A DNA stretch of 20,898 nt from CAYWNK01 sp047639615. GTDB lineage: Bacteria > Planctomycetota > UBA1135 > GCA-002686595. Numbering within the stretch: position 1 is the stretch's first letter; each line of letters begins with the position of its first letter. The position numbers were made by a program, and so were the translations under genes. This document shows positions 13,636-20,898 of the stretch, piece after piece. The notes beneath the pieces are model-generated. The model saw only the letters and a list, made by a program, of their open reading frames with translations, did no database searches and had not been told where the DNA came from. The stretch covers positions 1 to 20,898 of the forward strand of contig JBLIOL010000058.1 in assembly GCA_047639615.1 (NCBI GenBank), read 5' to 3'.

Positions 13636-14550
13636 AGGTTCCGCAGCATCAAAGGCCATTCGCGCCAAGTACGCCGCGCCCTCCAAAGGCCCCGCAGCGG
13701 GCCGTACTACAGGGTTATCGGGCAACTGCCGCCCCAGTGCCGCAGTCAACGCGGCCGCATAGACCGATGAATGCAATAGGCCCCCCTGACAAGCAATCCC
13801 CAGCGACTCGCCCTGCTCCAAGCGCTCCACAACAGCCCGCGCCGCTTGGGCCAAGCCCGCCGTAGCAGCCGCCAAGACCTCGCGCGCCACCTCATCCCCG
13901 GCACCAGCCGCCTCCAACACCACCGGCGCCAAGCCCGCCACCCGTGCCCGATCGAGTTCCCCCGCCAGGTGCGCCCGCGCCACCGCACGCAACCCAGTCA
14001 GCCCCAGAGTAGCCAACAGCCGCTCCCCCAAGACCGTCCCCGGCCCGCGCCCATCCGCCGCCTGCGCAGCAGCCCCCAGAGCCCGTCGGCCCAGGTCAAA
14101 GCCACTGCCCGGATCATCAAACAACGGCCCAAGCCCCCCCGCGCGCGCCGCGCCCCCCACTGCATCGCGCCCGAAGGCCACCGAGCCCGTGCCCGCCACC
14201 AACACCACCCCGGCCCCACCCCCAAAGGCCCCCGCCTGGGCGCTAGCCAGATCCGACGCCGCCCAAACTCGCCCCAACTCGCCGAGCCCCGCCTCAACCA
14301 GCGCCCGCGCCACTTCCACGCGCTCCTCCCCAGTCCAAATCCCAGCGCCACATAGATAGAGCCCATCCACCGGCCACTGCACCCCAGCCTGCACCCCCGC
14401 CTCACGCACGCATGCAACCAACCCAGTCAGACCCACCTCAGCCAGATTCCCGGGCCCAGCCGCCCCGCGCCCCAACTCGCGCCCAGCCCCATCCACCAGC
14501 AGGGCCCGCGTGCCACTCCCCCCCGCGTCGACGCCCAATAGATGCCTCAT
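13624..14550 (-). CDS. BadF/BadG/BcrA-type ATPase, N-acetylglucosamine (amino-sugar) kinase-like
   Basis: A 308-residue ASKHA-fold kinase, cytoplasmic. The phosphate-1 loop is LLGVDAGGSGTRALLVDGAG at residues 4-23, with Asp8 as metal ligand. AASDLASAQAGAF (about 97-109) carries the candidate catalytic Asp. VVLVAGTGSVAFGRD (about 114-128) is phosphate-2, FDDPGSGFDLGRRAL (about 145-159) the family sugar-site region, and GIACQGGLLHSSVYAAAL (about 256-273) the adenosine region. This order is that of GlcNAc/glucosamine kinases of the BadF family; the benzoyl-CoA reductase activators of that family carry an Fe-S cysteine pair that is absent here. It likely phosphorylates GlcNAc or a related amino sugar from peptidoglycan or chitin, and NagA at 20327 could use the product. 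It begins 92 bases from the divergent BlaR-like gene, whose operator may also reach it. It is strikingly G/C-ending in codon choice. Confidence 0.85.
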   Translation of the reverse strand: MRHLLGVDAGGSGTRALLVDGAGRELGRGAAGPGNLAEVGLTGLVACVREAGVQAGVQWPVDGLYLCGAGIWTGEERVEVARALVEAGLGELGRVWAASDLASAQAGAFGGGAGVVLVAGTGSVAFGRDAVGGAARAGGLGPLFDDPGSGFDLGRRALGAAAQAADGRGPGTVLGERLLATLGLTGLRAVARAHLAGELDRARVAGLAPVVLEAAGAGDEVAREVLAAATAGLAQAARAVVERLEQGESLGIACQGGLLHSSVYAAALTAALGRQLPDNPVVRPAAGPLEGAAYLARMAFDAAEPGPG

Positions 14551-14595
14551 AGGGAGGGACCCTACACGACTTTCAGAATTAGCCCGTGACCAACT

Positions 14596-14623
14596 ACGAC
14601 ACCTGTAGTACTACAGGTGTCGT
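14596..14623. promoter_or_regulatory. 28-bp perfect palindrome, probable BlaI-type operator
   Basis: The sequence 14596-14623 is its own reverse complement over all 28 bases. With the flanking T it reads as two back-to-back dyads sharing a central TA: TACGACACCTGTAGTA (14595-14610) and TACTACAGGTGTCGTT (14609-14624). Each has TACNACA/TGTNGTA-like half-sites of the kind bound by BlaI/MecI repressors. It lies 18 bases before the BlaR-like ATG, in the divergent region shared with the kinase. The gene two steps on encodes a BlaI family repressor, so autoregulation is the simple reading. Confidence 0.85.
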
Positions 14624-14641
14624 TCAACCAAAGAGAGCCCC

Positions 14642-16753
14642 ATGAGCACCCAAACCCTCGCCCCCTGGATCCTGACCTACCTGCTGCATTCCACCCTCCT
14701 CGGTGGTGCAGCCCTGCTAGCGTCGCGATCCGTCCGAAACCCAGCCGCCAAGGCTTGGGTACTGCGCGGCGGCCTGCTCGGCGCCTTGCTCACCGCAAGC
14801 TTCGCCAGCTGGATGGGCCAAGGCGCGCAACTGCACCTGCCCGAAGCCGCCCTCAGCCAGAACACCGCGGTGATCGGTCTACGCGGCGCTCCCAACCTGC
14901 CCGACTCGGAGCAAGCACCAGCCCAGGCCAACCTGGAGCAAGCCCAAACGCTCCCCGCCCAAGCTGCCGGCCCCCTGCAAACAAACCAGCCCGCCCCCGG
15001 CCCGCTCAGCCACTGGCCCGAGCTGCTGCTACTCGCCGCCGCCGCCGGCCTGCTGCGCCTCGCCCGCGGCGAATGGCGCGCACGCCGCACCCTGGCCTCG
15101 CGCGAACCGGCCGAGGACCCAGCGCTCCTCGCACGCGCCCGCGAACTCGCCGGCGACAAGCCCCTAGCCCAAGTCCTGCGCCTATCCACCTGCGCCAAGC
15201 TCAGCTCGCCGCTAGCACTCGGCCTACGCGAAGTCGTCCTTCCCCTGCGCGCTTCGGAACTCACCAGCGGTGAACGCGACGCCCTCCTAGCTCACGAACT
15301 CGCGCACCTACATCGCCGCGACCCCATGTGGCTCGGCTTCGGCCGCGTACTCAGCGCGCTCTTCTGGTTCCAACCCCTGCACGCCCTTCTCATGCGCGAA
15401 CTCGAAGATCAAACCGAACTAGCCGCCGATGCCTGGGCAGCCAACCGCACCGGCGCCCCGCTCGAACTAGCCCGCAGCCTCGAACGCGTCGGCACCTGGC
15501 TCACCAGCGAGTACGCCCCCGCCACCACCGCTGCCATGGCGCGCAGCGGCTCGCCCCTACTCGAGCGCGTCGAACGCCTACTCGATAACGACAGCAGCAC
15601 CGCCCTGCGTCCCGCACTCGGCACCGCCGCAGTCACCGCCCTCGCCCTCGCTGTCTTCGCCTGCGCCGGTCCGGCCGTGCACGAAGCGGAAGTCGCCGAG
15701 ATGACCAAGAACACGGACCTAGGCGGCGAGCCCGACGGAGGCCAGATCATGATCAGCCTGCGCGTCGTCCACCAAGAGGATAACCCCGGACGTATTGCCT
15801 ACAAAATTCAAGGCCAAGCAACACCCAGCATCGAGGCCTTAGCACCGCTGCTTGAGAGGCTCCACGCCCAGGCGCCGAATCAAGCGGTTCTGATTCATGC
15901 CCAAGCGGGCACTCGTTACGGGGAAGTAGTCCCCGTGCTGGATGCGATCATCGCCGCAGGCTTTACCAACGTCAGCTTCTCAGGTGATAACGATGGTGAA
16001 GTCATTGCTACCACAACCGATCGGACCGAGGGCTGGATTGCTGAGTACGACGGGTCCGCACGTAGGAGGGAGATCGAAGACCCTCTGCTTGGGAGCATGC
16101 AAGCCGTCACTTTCCTCCAGCACAACAACAGCCGCGAGCCGGCCTTCACCCGGGCAGCGATCACCCTCGATAGCAACGGCGATTGGATGCACCTACCAGG
16201 TGGAAGCGACGCGCCGATCCACGCCCTTGTTGACACCGCCAATAAGATGAACCGTGGTCCGATCCCCGGGTCCACTTCCAAGGAGATCTACCCCTTGGAC
16301 CGCTTCCTGATCCGCGCTGATCGAGCCACACCCTTCGCCGATGTGGCCAGAATCATGGCCCTATGCGGACGCCAGGAAACCAGCATTTGGCGCATCGAGT
16401 TGGCCTCCACGGGAGAAGCGATCAGCGACATTTTGCCCGTGCCGGTCCCGCTGCCTACGGACCTGCACGAGATCCAAGAGGAACTGGAAGAGGACTCTGC
16501 CTCCCTGATCCGCACCGAAAACAGGATCAAAATCCTAGCGGACGGCGAGACCGAGTTTCACCTAAGTGGCATGAGTATGGAGCAGACCTCCGCAGGCCTG
16601 ACCCCGAACTTCGAAGGCCTCGGTAGCGTCATCATCGACGCGCACCCCGGGGTCAGCTTCGGCTATGTTCTCGACATCGTTCGTAAGCTGGTAGCCGACG
16701 GCGTCCAGATCACCTTCGTCGGGCCTTACCCGACGCCGGGGGACTCCAAATGA
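14642..16753 (+). CDS. BlaR1-like M56 membrane metalloprotease with three ExbD/TolR-like C-terminal repeats
   Basis: A 703-residue polytopic zinc protease. N-terminal TM segments are at about 7-28 and 38-58, another at about 120-140, and one at about 325-345 (TALALAVFACAG). The M56 zinc site is HELAH at 218-222 in LLAHELAHLHRRDPMW, with a downstream ELEDQTELAADAW giving the third ligand. In BlaR1/MecR1 signalling this domain, activated by an external sensor, leads to BlaI cleavage. No beta-lactam-binding SxxK sensor is present. Instead, residues about 365-700 hold three stretches resembling ExbD/TolR periplasmic domains: VLIHAQAGTRYGEVVPVLDA, FLIRADRATPFADVARIMAL and VIIDAHPGVSFGYVLDIVRK, each followed by a short strand. 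The start has AAAGAGAG nine bases upstream. Codon bias falls sharply after about 15,740, where the repeat half begins. The gene overlaps the BlaI-like gene by ATGA. Confidence 0.9.
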   Translation: MSTQTLAPWILTYLLHSTLLGGAALLASRSVRNPAAKAWVLRGGLLGALLTASFASWMGQGAQLHLPEAALSQNTAVIGLRGAPNLPDSEQAPAQANLEQAQTLPAQAAGPLQTNQPAPGPLSHWPELLLLAAAAGLLRLARGEWRARRTLASREPAEDPALLARARELAGDKPLAQVLRLSTCAKLSSPLALGLREVVLPLRASELTSGERDALLAHELAHLHRRDPMWLGFGRVLSALFWFQPLHALLMRELEDQTELAADAWAANRTGAPLELARSLERVGTWLTSEYAPATTAAMARSGSPLLERVERLLDNDSSTALRPALGTAAVTALALAVFACAGPAVHEAEVAEMTKNTDLGGEPDGGQIMISLRVVHQEDNPGRIAYKIQGQATPSIEALAPLLERLHAQAPNQAVLIHAQAGTRYGEVVPVLDAIIAAGFTNVSFSGDNDGEVIATTTDRTEGWIAEYDGSARRREIEDPLLGSMQAVTFLQHNNSREPAFTRAAITLDSNGDWMHLPGGSDAPIHALVDTANKMNRGPIPGSTSKEIYPLDRFLIRADRATPFADVARIMALCGRQETSIWRIELASTGEAISDILPVPVPLPTDLHEIQEELEEDSASLIRTENRIKILADGETEFHLSGMSMEQTSAGLTPNFEGLGSVIIDAHPGVSFGYVLDIVRKLVADGVQITFVGPYPTPGDSK

Positions 16754-17145
16754 GCGCTCCGGATCAAGGCTCCGTAACGGGCCTGCAGCTGGACGTACTG
16801 CGCGCGCTTTGGAGCGCCGGTGAAGCCACCGTCGCGCAAGTGCAGCAGTTCCTAAGCGAGCGCCGCGAGCTCGCCCCCACCACCGTAGCAACCTTGCTCG
16901 GCCGCCTAGAAAAGCGCGACCTCGTCGATCACCGCCGCGAAGGCCGGCAGTTCCTCTACCGCGCACTCGTGCTCGAGCAGGACGTCATCCAACGCGCCGT
17001 GGACGAAGTCACCGAGCAAGTCTTCGAAGGCGACATAGCCGCCTTCGCCACGCGCCTCTTGAGCGCCAAGGACATCAAGGCCGGCGACCTAGCCCGAGTA
17101 CGTGCCTTGATCGAGGCGCGCATGACGGAGCTAAGCGAGGACTAG
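16750..17145 (+). CDS. BlaI/MecI/CopY family transcriptional repressor
   Basis: A 131-residue winged-helix repressor. LQLDVLRALWSAGEATVAQV (about 8-27) begins the fold, and APTTVATLLGRLEKRDLVDH (about 41-60) is the recognition helix and the start of the wing. FLYRALV follows, and the C-terminal helical dimerisation region (about 75-128) contains the DIAAFATRLLSAKD segment. In this family the partner M56 protease inactivates the repressor by proteolysis between the domains. The ATG overlaps the stop of the BlaR-like gene (ATGA), so the two are translationally coupled, and the palindrome at 14596 is the likely binding site. The ligand is not readable, and no beta-lactamase gene lies in the window. 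Its TAG stop shares the palindrome CTAG with the stop of the opposing gene. Confidence 0.95.
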   Translation: MSAPDQGSVTGLQLDVLRALWSAGEATVAQVQQFLSERRELAPTTVATLLGRLEKRDLVDHRREGRQFLYRALVLEQDVIQRAVDEVTEQVFEGDIAAFATRLLSAKDIKAGDLARVRALIEARMTELSED

Positions 17146-17807
17146 CGCCGAACCCCGGAAGTCCGCTTGCGTTCGACGCGGGCCTCCATGGGCCGGCCCT
17201 TGTGCTTGCCCGCTCGCACGGCGCACGCTTCGCGCGCGCGTACGAGGCAGTCGGCCACGTGGGTCGGCAGGGGCGCGGCTAGGGCGCGCTCGTATTCGCC
17301 AACGGCTAGGTCGTAGGCGCCACGCTCGACGAGTTCACGGGCCTTGATCGCGTGCAGCACTACGCCCTCGGGCACGTAGGCGCGGGTGGGGATGGCGCGC
17401 TTGACTTCGATCCAGGCCTGGCCTGCGAACAACTCTTCCACGGTGATGGTGCACAGGAAGCGCTCCTGCAGCTTGGCGTGGCTGAAGCGCCGGAGGACAC
17501 CGCGCGGTGCAAAGAGGCGCGCCTTGGGCGTCTCGTAATCCTGCTTGGTCCACAGCAGCTGATCGTCGGTCCAGACCCGGAAGGCGCGGTAGGCAGCCGG
17601 GGTGAAGCGCGTCAGGTAAGGAGACCAGGCGGGCTCTTCCGAGTGCATCTGCACATGCACGCGCACGGTCTGGCCCATGAAGGCAGCCGGGTCCATGACC
17701 ACATCCTCGAGAGCCACCAGCGGCGGCGCCTCGGGGGCCATGGGAAGGACGGCGAGGGCCATGCGCAGGATAGCCTGAGCAACAGGTGCGGTGAGGAAGG
17801 GGAACAT
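17142..17807 (-). CDS. Secreted hypothetical protein with possible OB-fold and C-terminal helical repeat
   Basis: A 221-residue protein of unknown function. The ATG at 17807 is supported by one of the best SD sequences here (AAGGAGG four bases upstream). Residues 1-25 look like a signal peptide or anchor (MFPFLTAPVAQAILRMALAV). VALEDVVMDPAAFMGQTVRV (about 31-50) followed by strands resembles the opening of an OB-fold-like domain. Residues about 150-200 are helical and include ELVERGAYDLAVGEYERALA, which looks like a single TPR-type repeat. The C-terminus is strongly basic (RPMEARVERKRTSGVRR). It follows the ABC permease gene by 84 bases, whose spacer shows nothing obvious, and may be its last operon member. 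Its stop overlaps that of the convergent BlaI-like gene. Confidence 0.75.
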   Translation of the reverse strand: MFPFLTAPVAQAILRMALAVLPMAPEAPPLVALEDVVMDPAAFMGQTVRVHVQMHSEEPAWSPYLTRFTPAAYRAFRVWTDDQLLWTKQDYETPKARLFAPRGVLRRFSHAKLQERFLCTITVEELFAGQAWIEVKRAIPTRAYVPEGVVLHAIKARELVERGAYDLAVGEYERALAAPLPTHVADCLVRAREACAVRAGKHKGRPMEARVERKRTSGVRR

Positions 17808-17891
17808 ACCGCCTCCTTCCTCGACGTCCCTGGGCCATGCCTTGAGGATTGCTAGCCGGGGGGAGGTGGGCGCTTCCCGGAGACGGTCCGA

Positions 17892-19538
17892 CTAGCGCTT
17901 TGAGATGCGGCGCCAGGCTATGGCAGCCATGAGCATGCCTAGAGCGGTGCATCCCCAGGCCAAGGCATCCCAATCGGAGAAGAGCATGCTGAGCAGGAAG
18001 CTCGCCATCATCAGCACCATGCCCACGAACATATTGCCCATGCCCTCCGCGCGCGCACCCGCAGGCACCGGCTCGGAGAAGGGCAACTCGCGCGTCATGA
18101 AGAGCACGCTCATGGCGCCCACCCCCCAGGCCAGGGACACCGTACCCAGCACTCGCGGCAAGTGCTCCATGCCCATGCACAAGCCCCATATCAGGCCCAG
18201 CAGCGTGCACGGAATCCAAGCCACCGTGACCACGAACATGCGCTGCGCGCCGGCGATGTAGCTGGAGTTATCAGCCAAGGGCGCCGCCTGGAAGATCCAC
18301 ACGGCCTTCTCATCCCTCGAGTAACGCGCCGCCAACAACATGGCCGGCACATACATCACGGGCATCAAGACCCACAGGCCAGCCATCTCGAGGCCCATCT
18401 CTCGGTCACGGATCAAAGTGCCCGCGCCGAAAATCAAGGGATAGACCAATGCCGGCCATGTGCGCTGACGGAAGGCGTTCTCGCGCCCGGCCAAGTGGCC
18501 CGCCGTTTCGAAGCCAGCGCGCTCGGCGCCCGTTAGGCCCAACACGCGCGCCCAGCTACCAAGCCACTGCCCCCGCGGCCGATTACGCTTAGCACTCGAT
18601 CCCGCGCCGCCGGAACCGATCGCCGTCAGGTGCCCCACGCGCGCGAAGCGCACCGCCAAGAAGAGCGCGCCGATGGGCACGGCGATGCCCAAGCTGGCCG
18701 CGCCGAAGTTCATGCCGCTGGCATTGCCATCCACGTAGCCGAGCAAGGCGCCGTACCAGGCCGGCGGAAAGAACATGCCGTAGGTGCCAAGCCCCGCCTC
18801 GAGTTGCCCTCCCAAGAGGCTGTTGTCCCGGCCCATGATGACTTGAATGGAGGTGTAGAGCACCGCCAGTACAATCACCTGCACGTAGACCGTCATGCCC
18901 TGCATACGGCCCGCGTCGCGGCTGCGCGTGAGCGTCAGTAGCACCGAGGAGAGCACCGCCAAGGAGAGCATGGCCAGGCCCGCGATACCCACCGGAATGA
19001 GTAGGGTGAAGAGCAGCGAACCGCGACCGATCGCGCCGTAGAGCATGAGCGGCAAGGCCACACTGGAGAGCACTAAGCCTTGCCCCCAGAGTCCATGCAG
19101 TATGCGTGCGGCGAAGGCCGTGCGCGGCTGCACCGGCGCGGGCAGAATCACTTCCACCTCGGCCGGGTCGAAGAGCAGCGGCCCCACATCAAGGGCTTGG
19201 ATCAAGCCGATGAAGGCCATGGTCACCGCCAAGCAAGCGGTCAAGGCCAGCGAGTCGCTCTCGAAGGGCCGCGCGCACAGGATGCCGAAGCCACCGAAGG
19301 CGAGTGCGGCGAAGAGGTTCATGCCCTGACTCGCGCGCTGCACCGGGGAGTGCCTCTGGCCGCGAACGCGCCGCCTCGCGAGCATGACGCGCAGCTCCAG
19401 CAGAGCCAGGAAGCTCTTGGGATCGATGCCGCCAACGCTCAACAGCGGCGCCACGCGCCGAGCTAGGAACAAGCCCAGGCGGTCCGTAAGCCCGAGCTTG
19501 TGCTCGCGCACGGTGCCCTGCGATGCCCCGCGCGCCAC
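17892..19538 (-). CDS. ABC transporter permease, ABC-2-like multi-spanning protein
   Basis: A 548-residue polytopic membrane protein with roughly ten to twelve hydrophobic segments. Examples are LFAALAFGGFGILCA (about 75-90), LTACLAVTMAFIGLIQ, MLSLAVLSSVLLTLT (about 190-205), VYVQVIVLAVLYTSIQVIM, ASLGIAVPIGALFLAVRFA (about 280), WPALVYPLIFGAGTLI (about 355), MLLAARYSRDEKAV, and closing MVLMMASFLLSMLFSD and ALGMLMAAIAWRRISKR. Large cytoplasmic stretches separate two membrane halves. The GTG start directly follows the ATPase TAG, so coupling is clear and the pair forms an exporter-type ABC system. The cargo is unknown: no substrate-binding protein is encoded, which favours export. A later start would cost the first cytoplasmic segment only. 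Confidence 0.85.
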   Translation of the reverse strand: MARGASQGTVREHKLGLTDRLGLFLARRVAPLLSVGGIDPKSFLALLELRVMLARRRVRGQRHSPVQRASQGMNLFAALAFGGFGILCARPFESDSLALTACLAVTMAFIGLIQALDVGPLLFDPAEVEVILPAPVQPRTAFAARILHGLWGQGLVLSSVALPLMLYGAIGRGSLLFTLLIPVGIAGLAMLSLAVLSSVLLTLTRSRDAGRMQGMTVYVQVIVLAVLYTSIQVIMGRDNSLLGGQLEAGLGTYGMFFPPAWYGALLGYVDGNASGMNFGAASLGIAVPIGALFLAVRFARVGHLTAIGSGGAGSSAKRNRPRGQWLGSWARVLGLTGAERAGFETAGHLAGRENAFRQRTWPALVYPLIFGAGTLIRDREMGLEMAGLWVLMPVMYVPAMLLAARYSRDEKAVWIFQAAPLADNSSYIAGAQRMFVVTVAWIPCTLLGLIWGLCMGMEHLPRVLGTVSLAWGVGAMSVLFMTRELPFSEPVPAGARAEGMGNMFVGMVLMMASFLLSMLFSDWDALAWGCTALGMLMAAIAWRRISKR

Positions 19539-20330
19539 CTAGTCTCGCTCCAGAGCATCCAGCACGCGGGCGGCGCGCTCTGCACCGCTATCCGCACCGG
19601 TCAGCTGGGCGAAGATCGACTCCAAGTGCGCCTCGCCACTGCGCGCCTGCAACTCTTCGAAACTGCCATCGGAGACGATCTTGCCCCCGGACAGAATCGC
19701 GATGCGATCGCAGACCCGCTCGACCACATCCATAACATGGCTGCAGTAGAAAACCGTCGTGCCCCCATCGGCCAGCTTGCGTAGCAGCTCTTTGACCATC
19801 ATGGTCGAAGCCACATCCAAACCGGTCAGTGGCTCGTCCATGAAGAGCAATTCCGGCCGGTGCAGGAGCGCTCCCGAGAAGAGCACCTTCTGACGCATGC
19901 CCTTGGAGAGCGCACCGATGCGCGAGTCGTAGCGCGCGCCCAAGTCGAAGGCTTCGACCAGGGCTTGCGCGCGGGCGGCCACGGTCTTGTCGGGCAGTCC
20001 GAAGAGCCGCCCCACCAGAGCCAGGTGCTCGCGCACGCTGAGTACCTCGTACAGGCTGGCGTTCTCGGGCACGTAGCCTACCCGGCGCTTGACCTCGATC
20101 GGCTCCGCGCGCACATCGATGCCGCACACGAGCGCTTGGCCCTCAAAATTCGGATCCATGCCCATGAGCGTGCGCACGGTGGTCGACTTACCCGCGCCAT
20201 TTGGGCCCAGGTAGCCAAAGACGATGCCGCGCGGCACGGCCAAGTCCAAGCTATCGAGCACCCGGTCCCGGCCGTAGCTCTTCTCCAAGCCGATCAATTC
20301 GACGGCGAGTCCGCTGGTGTCGCCGCTCAT
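19539..20330 (-). CDS. ABC transporter ATP-binding protein
   Basis: A 263-residue nucleotide-binding subunit that powers the adjacent permease. Walker A is GPNGAGKST (about 41-49), the Q-loop region lies near VGYVPENASLYEVLSV, the signature is LSKGMRQKV (about 138-146), Walker B is LLFMDEPLTGLD (about 158-169), and the H-loop is YCSHVMD (about 195). The start codon is the ATG overlapping the NagA stop (ATGA at 20330-20327). The longer upstream frame is shadow sequence inside NagA. The PENASLYEVLSVREHL pattern is typical of ABC-2 exporter ATPases (drug, Na+ or polysaccharide related). No specificity is visible. Confidence 0.95.
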   Translation of the reverse strand: MSGDTSGLAVELIGLEKSYGRDRVLDSLDLAVPRGIVFGYLGPNGAGKSTTVRTLMGMDPNFEGQALVCGIDVRAEPIEVKRRVGYVPENASLYEVLSVREHLALVGRLFGLPDKTVAARAQALVEAFDLGARYDSRIGALSKGMRQKVLFSGALLHRPELLFMDEPLTGLDVASTMMVKELLRKLADGGTTVFYCSHVMDVVERVCDRIAILSGGKIVSDGSFEELQARSGEAHLESIFAQLTGADSGAERAARVLDALERD

Positions 20331-20898
20331 AGAGTCTGCTGTTCCCCGCCCACGTAGCAGCTCTTGAGGGTCAAAGCCGACCCTTCGAGCACCACCAAGT
20401 CCGCGCGCGCGCCGGGCGCTAACACGCCCAGCTCCGCTTCCAATCCGAGCGCCCGCGCGGGCGTGCTCGAGGCCATGGTCAGGGCCTCCGCCAGGCTGCA
20501 AACGCCGGCCGCAGTGAGCTTGCGCACCATCTGCAATTGACTGGAAGCACAACCAGCCAGCTGCGGCTCGCCGCCCGGCTCCGCCGGCGGGTAGTAGGCA
20601 GTGCCGTCGATCACAAGATGCTCGCGTCCGGAGCAATGGAAGACCTCGCAGCCCGTGCCAGCGCCGGCGAGGGCGTCGCTAACCAAGCACAAGCCGTCCG
20701 GTCCGCGCGCCGCTAGGGCGATCTCGAAAGCCTCGCGCTGCACGTGCACCAGGTCGCCGATGATCTCCGCGAAGATCAACGCGTCGGTTAGCGCAATGCC
20801 CGCCAAACCCGCATCACGATGATGGATGCCGGTCATGGCGTTGTAGAGGTGCGTCGCACCAGTAGCCCCAGCGCGCGCACCGGCGCGCGCCTCGGCGC
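20327..20898 (-). CDS. nagA: N-acetylglucosamine-6-phosphate deacetylase, C-terminal half (cut by window end)
   Basis: About 190 C-terminal residues of an amidohydrolase-fold enzyme that converts GlcNAc-6-phosphate to glucosamine-6-phosphate and acetate; the N-terminal half lies beyond 20898. The fragment opens with GATHLYNAMTGIHHRDAGLA, the NagA segment with the active-site His and substrate-binding residues. It contains LCLVSDALAGAG, whose Asp matches the catalytic Asp of NagA, then LAGCASSQLQMVRKL and the closing beta-domain GVLAPGARADLVVLEGSAL. In E. coli NagA the corresponding segment is LAGSS.TM, so the loop is slightly altered here. It overlaps the ABC ATPase start by four bases, an odd partner unless the exporter handles cell-wall or amino-sugar material. 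The sugar kinase at 13624 could supply the substrate. Confidence 0.9.
   Translation of the reverse strand, partial: AEARAGARAGATGATHLYNAMTGIHHRDAGLAGIALTDALIFAEIIGDLVHVQREAFEIALAARGPDGLCLVSDALAGAGTGCEVFHCSGREHLVIDGTAYYPPAEPGGEPQLAGCASSQLQMVRKLTAAGVCSLAEALTMASSTPARALGLEAELGVLAPGARADLVVLEGSALTLKSCYVGGEQQTL

Noticed and set aside
13600..13650. GAACCTGGTCCGGG on the minus strand, resembling the 3' part of a TPP riboswitch
   Set aside because: It lies inside the C-terminal codons of the kinase, the upstream CTGAGA element is missing, and no thiamine gene follows.
14617..15273. A 218-codon plus-strand frame overlapping the BlaR-like gene start
   Set aside because: It is Pro/Arg/Ser/Ala-rich shadow sequence. 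The frame beginning at 14642 has TM segments and the HELAH site.
19539..20636. The long version of the ABC ATPase beginning at 20636
   Set aside because: The first 102 residues are an out-of-frame reading of the NagA gene. The ATG overlapping the NagA stop gives a normal-length ATPase.

Overview
The window is about 21 kb of GC-rich bacterial chromosome. I think it comes from a Planctomycetota lineage. The reasons are two secreted proteins that share a C-terminal domain ending in FQAWYRD and then TFQ, BlaR/BlaI and DUF1579 genes, an EF-hand plus deiodinase-like selenoprotein, and weak or absent Shine-Dalgarno signals at most starts. This placement is inference. I see no rRNA, tRNA, CRISPR array, transposase or phage gene.

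The strongest result is two selenoprotein genes, each of which looks like two separate ORFs because of an in-frame TGA. (1) The molybdopterin subunit of an NAD-linked formate dehydrogenase (7047-9917, +) has TGA at 8169-8171, exactly where formate dehydrogenases carry catalytic Sec/Cys, followed by a SECIS-like hairpin. (2) A secreted EF-hand plus iodothyronine-deiodinase-like thioredoxin-fold protein (12737-13570, -) has TGA at 13172-13174 in the motif GSYT-U-PPF, also followed by a SECIS-like hairpin. The organism should therefore encode SelA/B/C/D elsewhere.

Layout. 17-2827 (+): a YhhY-like GNAT acetyltransferase, a TesA-like lipoprotein esterase and a fused NuoE-NuoF-type diaphorase subunit, closely packed. 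2828-3243: no gene, but a large inverted repeat. 3244-5823 (+) and 5921-6922 (-): convergent genes for a secreted reprolysin-like metalloprotease and a secreted protein with the same C-terminal domain. They separate the diaphorase from its probable catalytic partner. 7047-10136 (+): the selenocysteine formate dehydrogenase and a small coiled-coil protein. 10216-10782 (+): a DUF1579 protein, ending at a strong terminator facing a small basic AT-hook-like protein (10879-11235, -). 11366-12301 (+): an aldo/keto reductase. 12302-12736: no credible gene but many stem-loops and a terminator-like hairpin.

12737-14550 (-): the deiodinase-like selenoprotein lies downstream of a BadF/GlcNAc-kinase-type sugar kinase. 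A 28-bp perfect palindrome with BlaI/MecI-type half-sites precedes 14642-17145 (+), a BlaR1-like M56 protease with three ExbD/TolR-like repeats in its C-terminal half, overlapping its BlaI-type repressor. 17142-20898 (-): a NagA (GlcNAc-6-phosphate deacetylase, cut by the window end), an ABC ATPase, an ABC permease and a secreted hypothetical protein, with the first three overlapping or abutting. The two FDH subunits together would oxidise formate and reduce NAD+. The kinase and NagA suggest amino-sugar use, although they lie in different transcription units.
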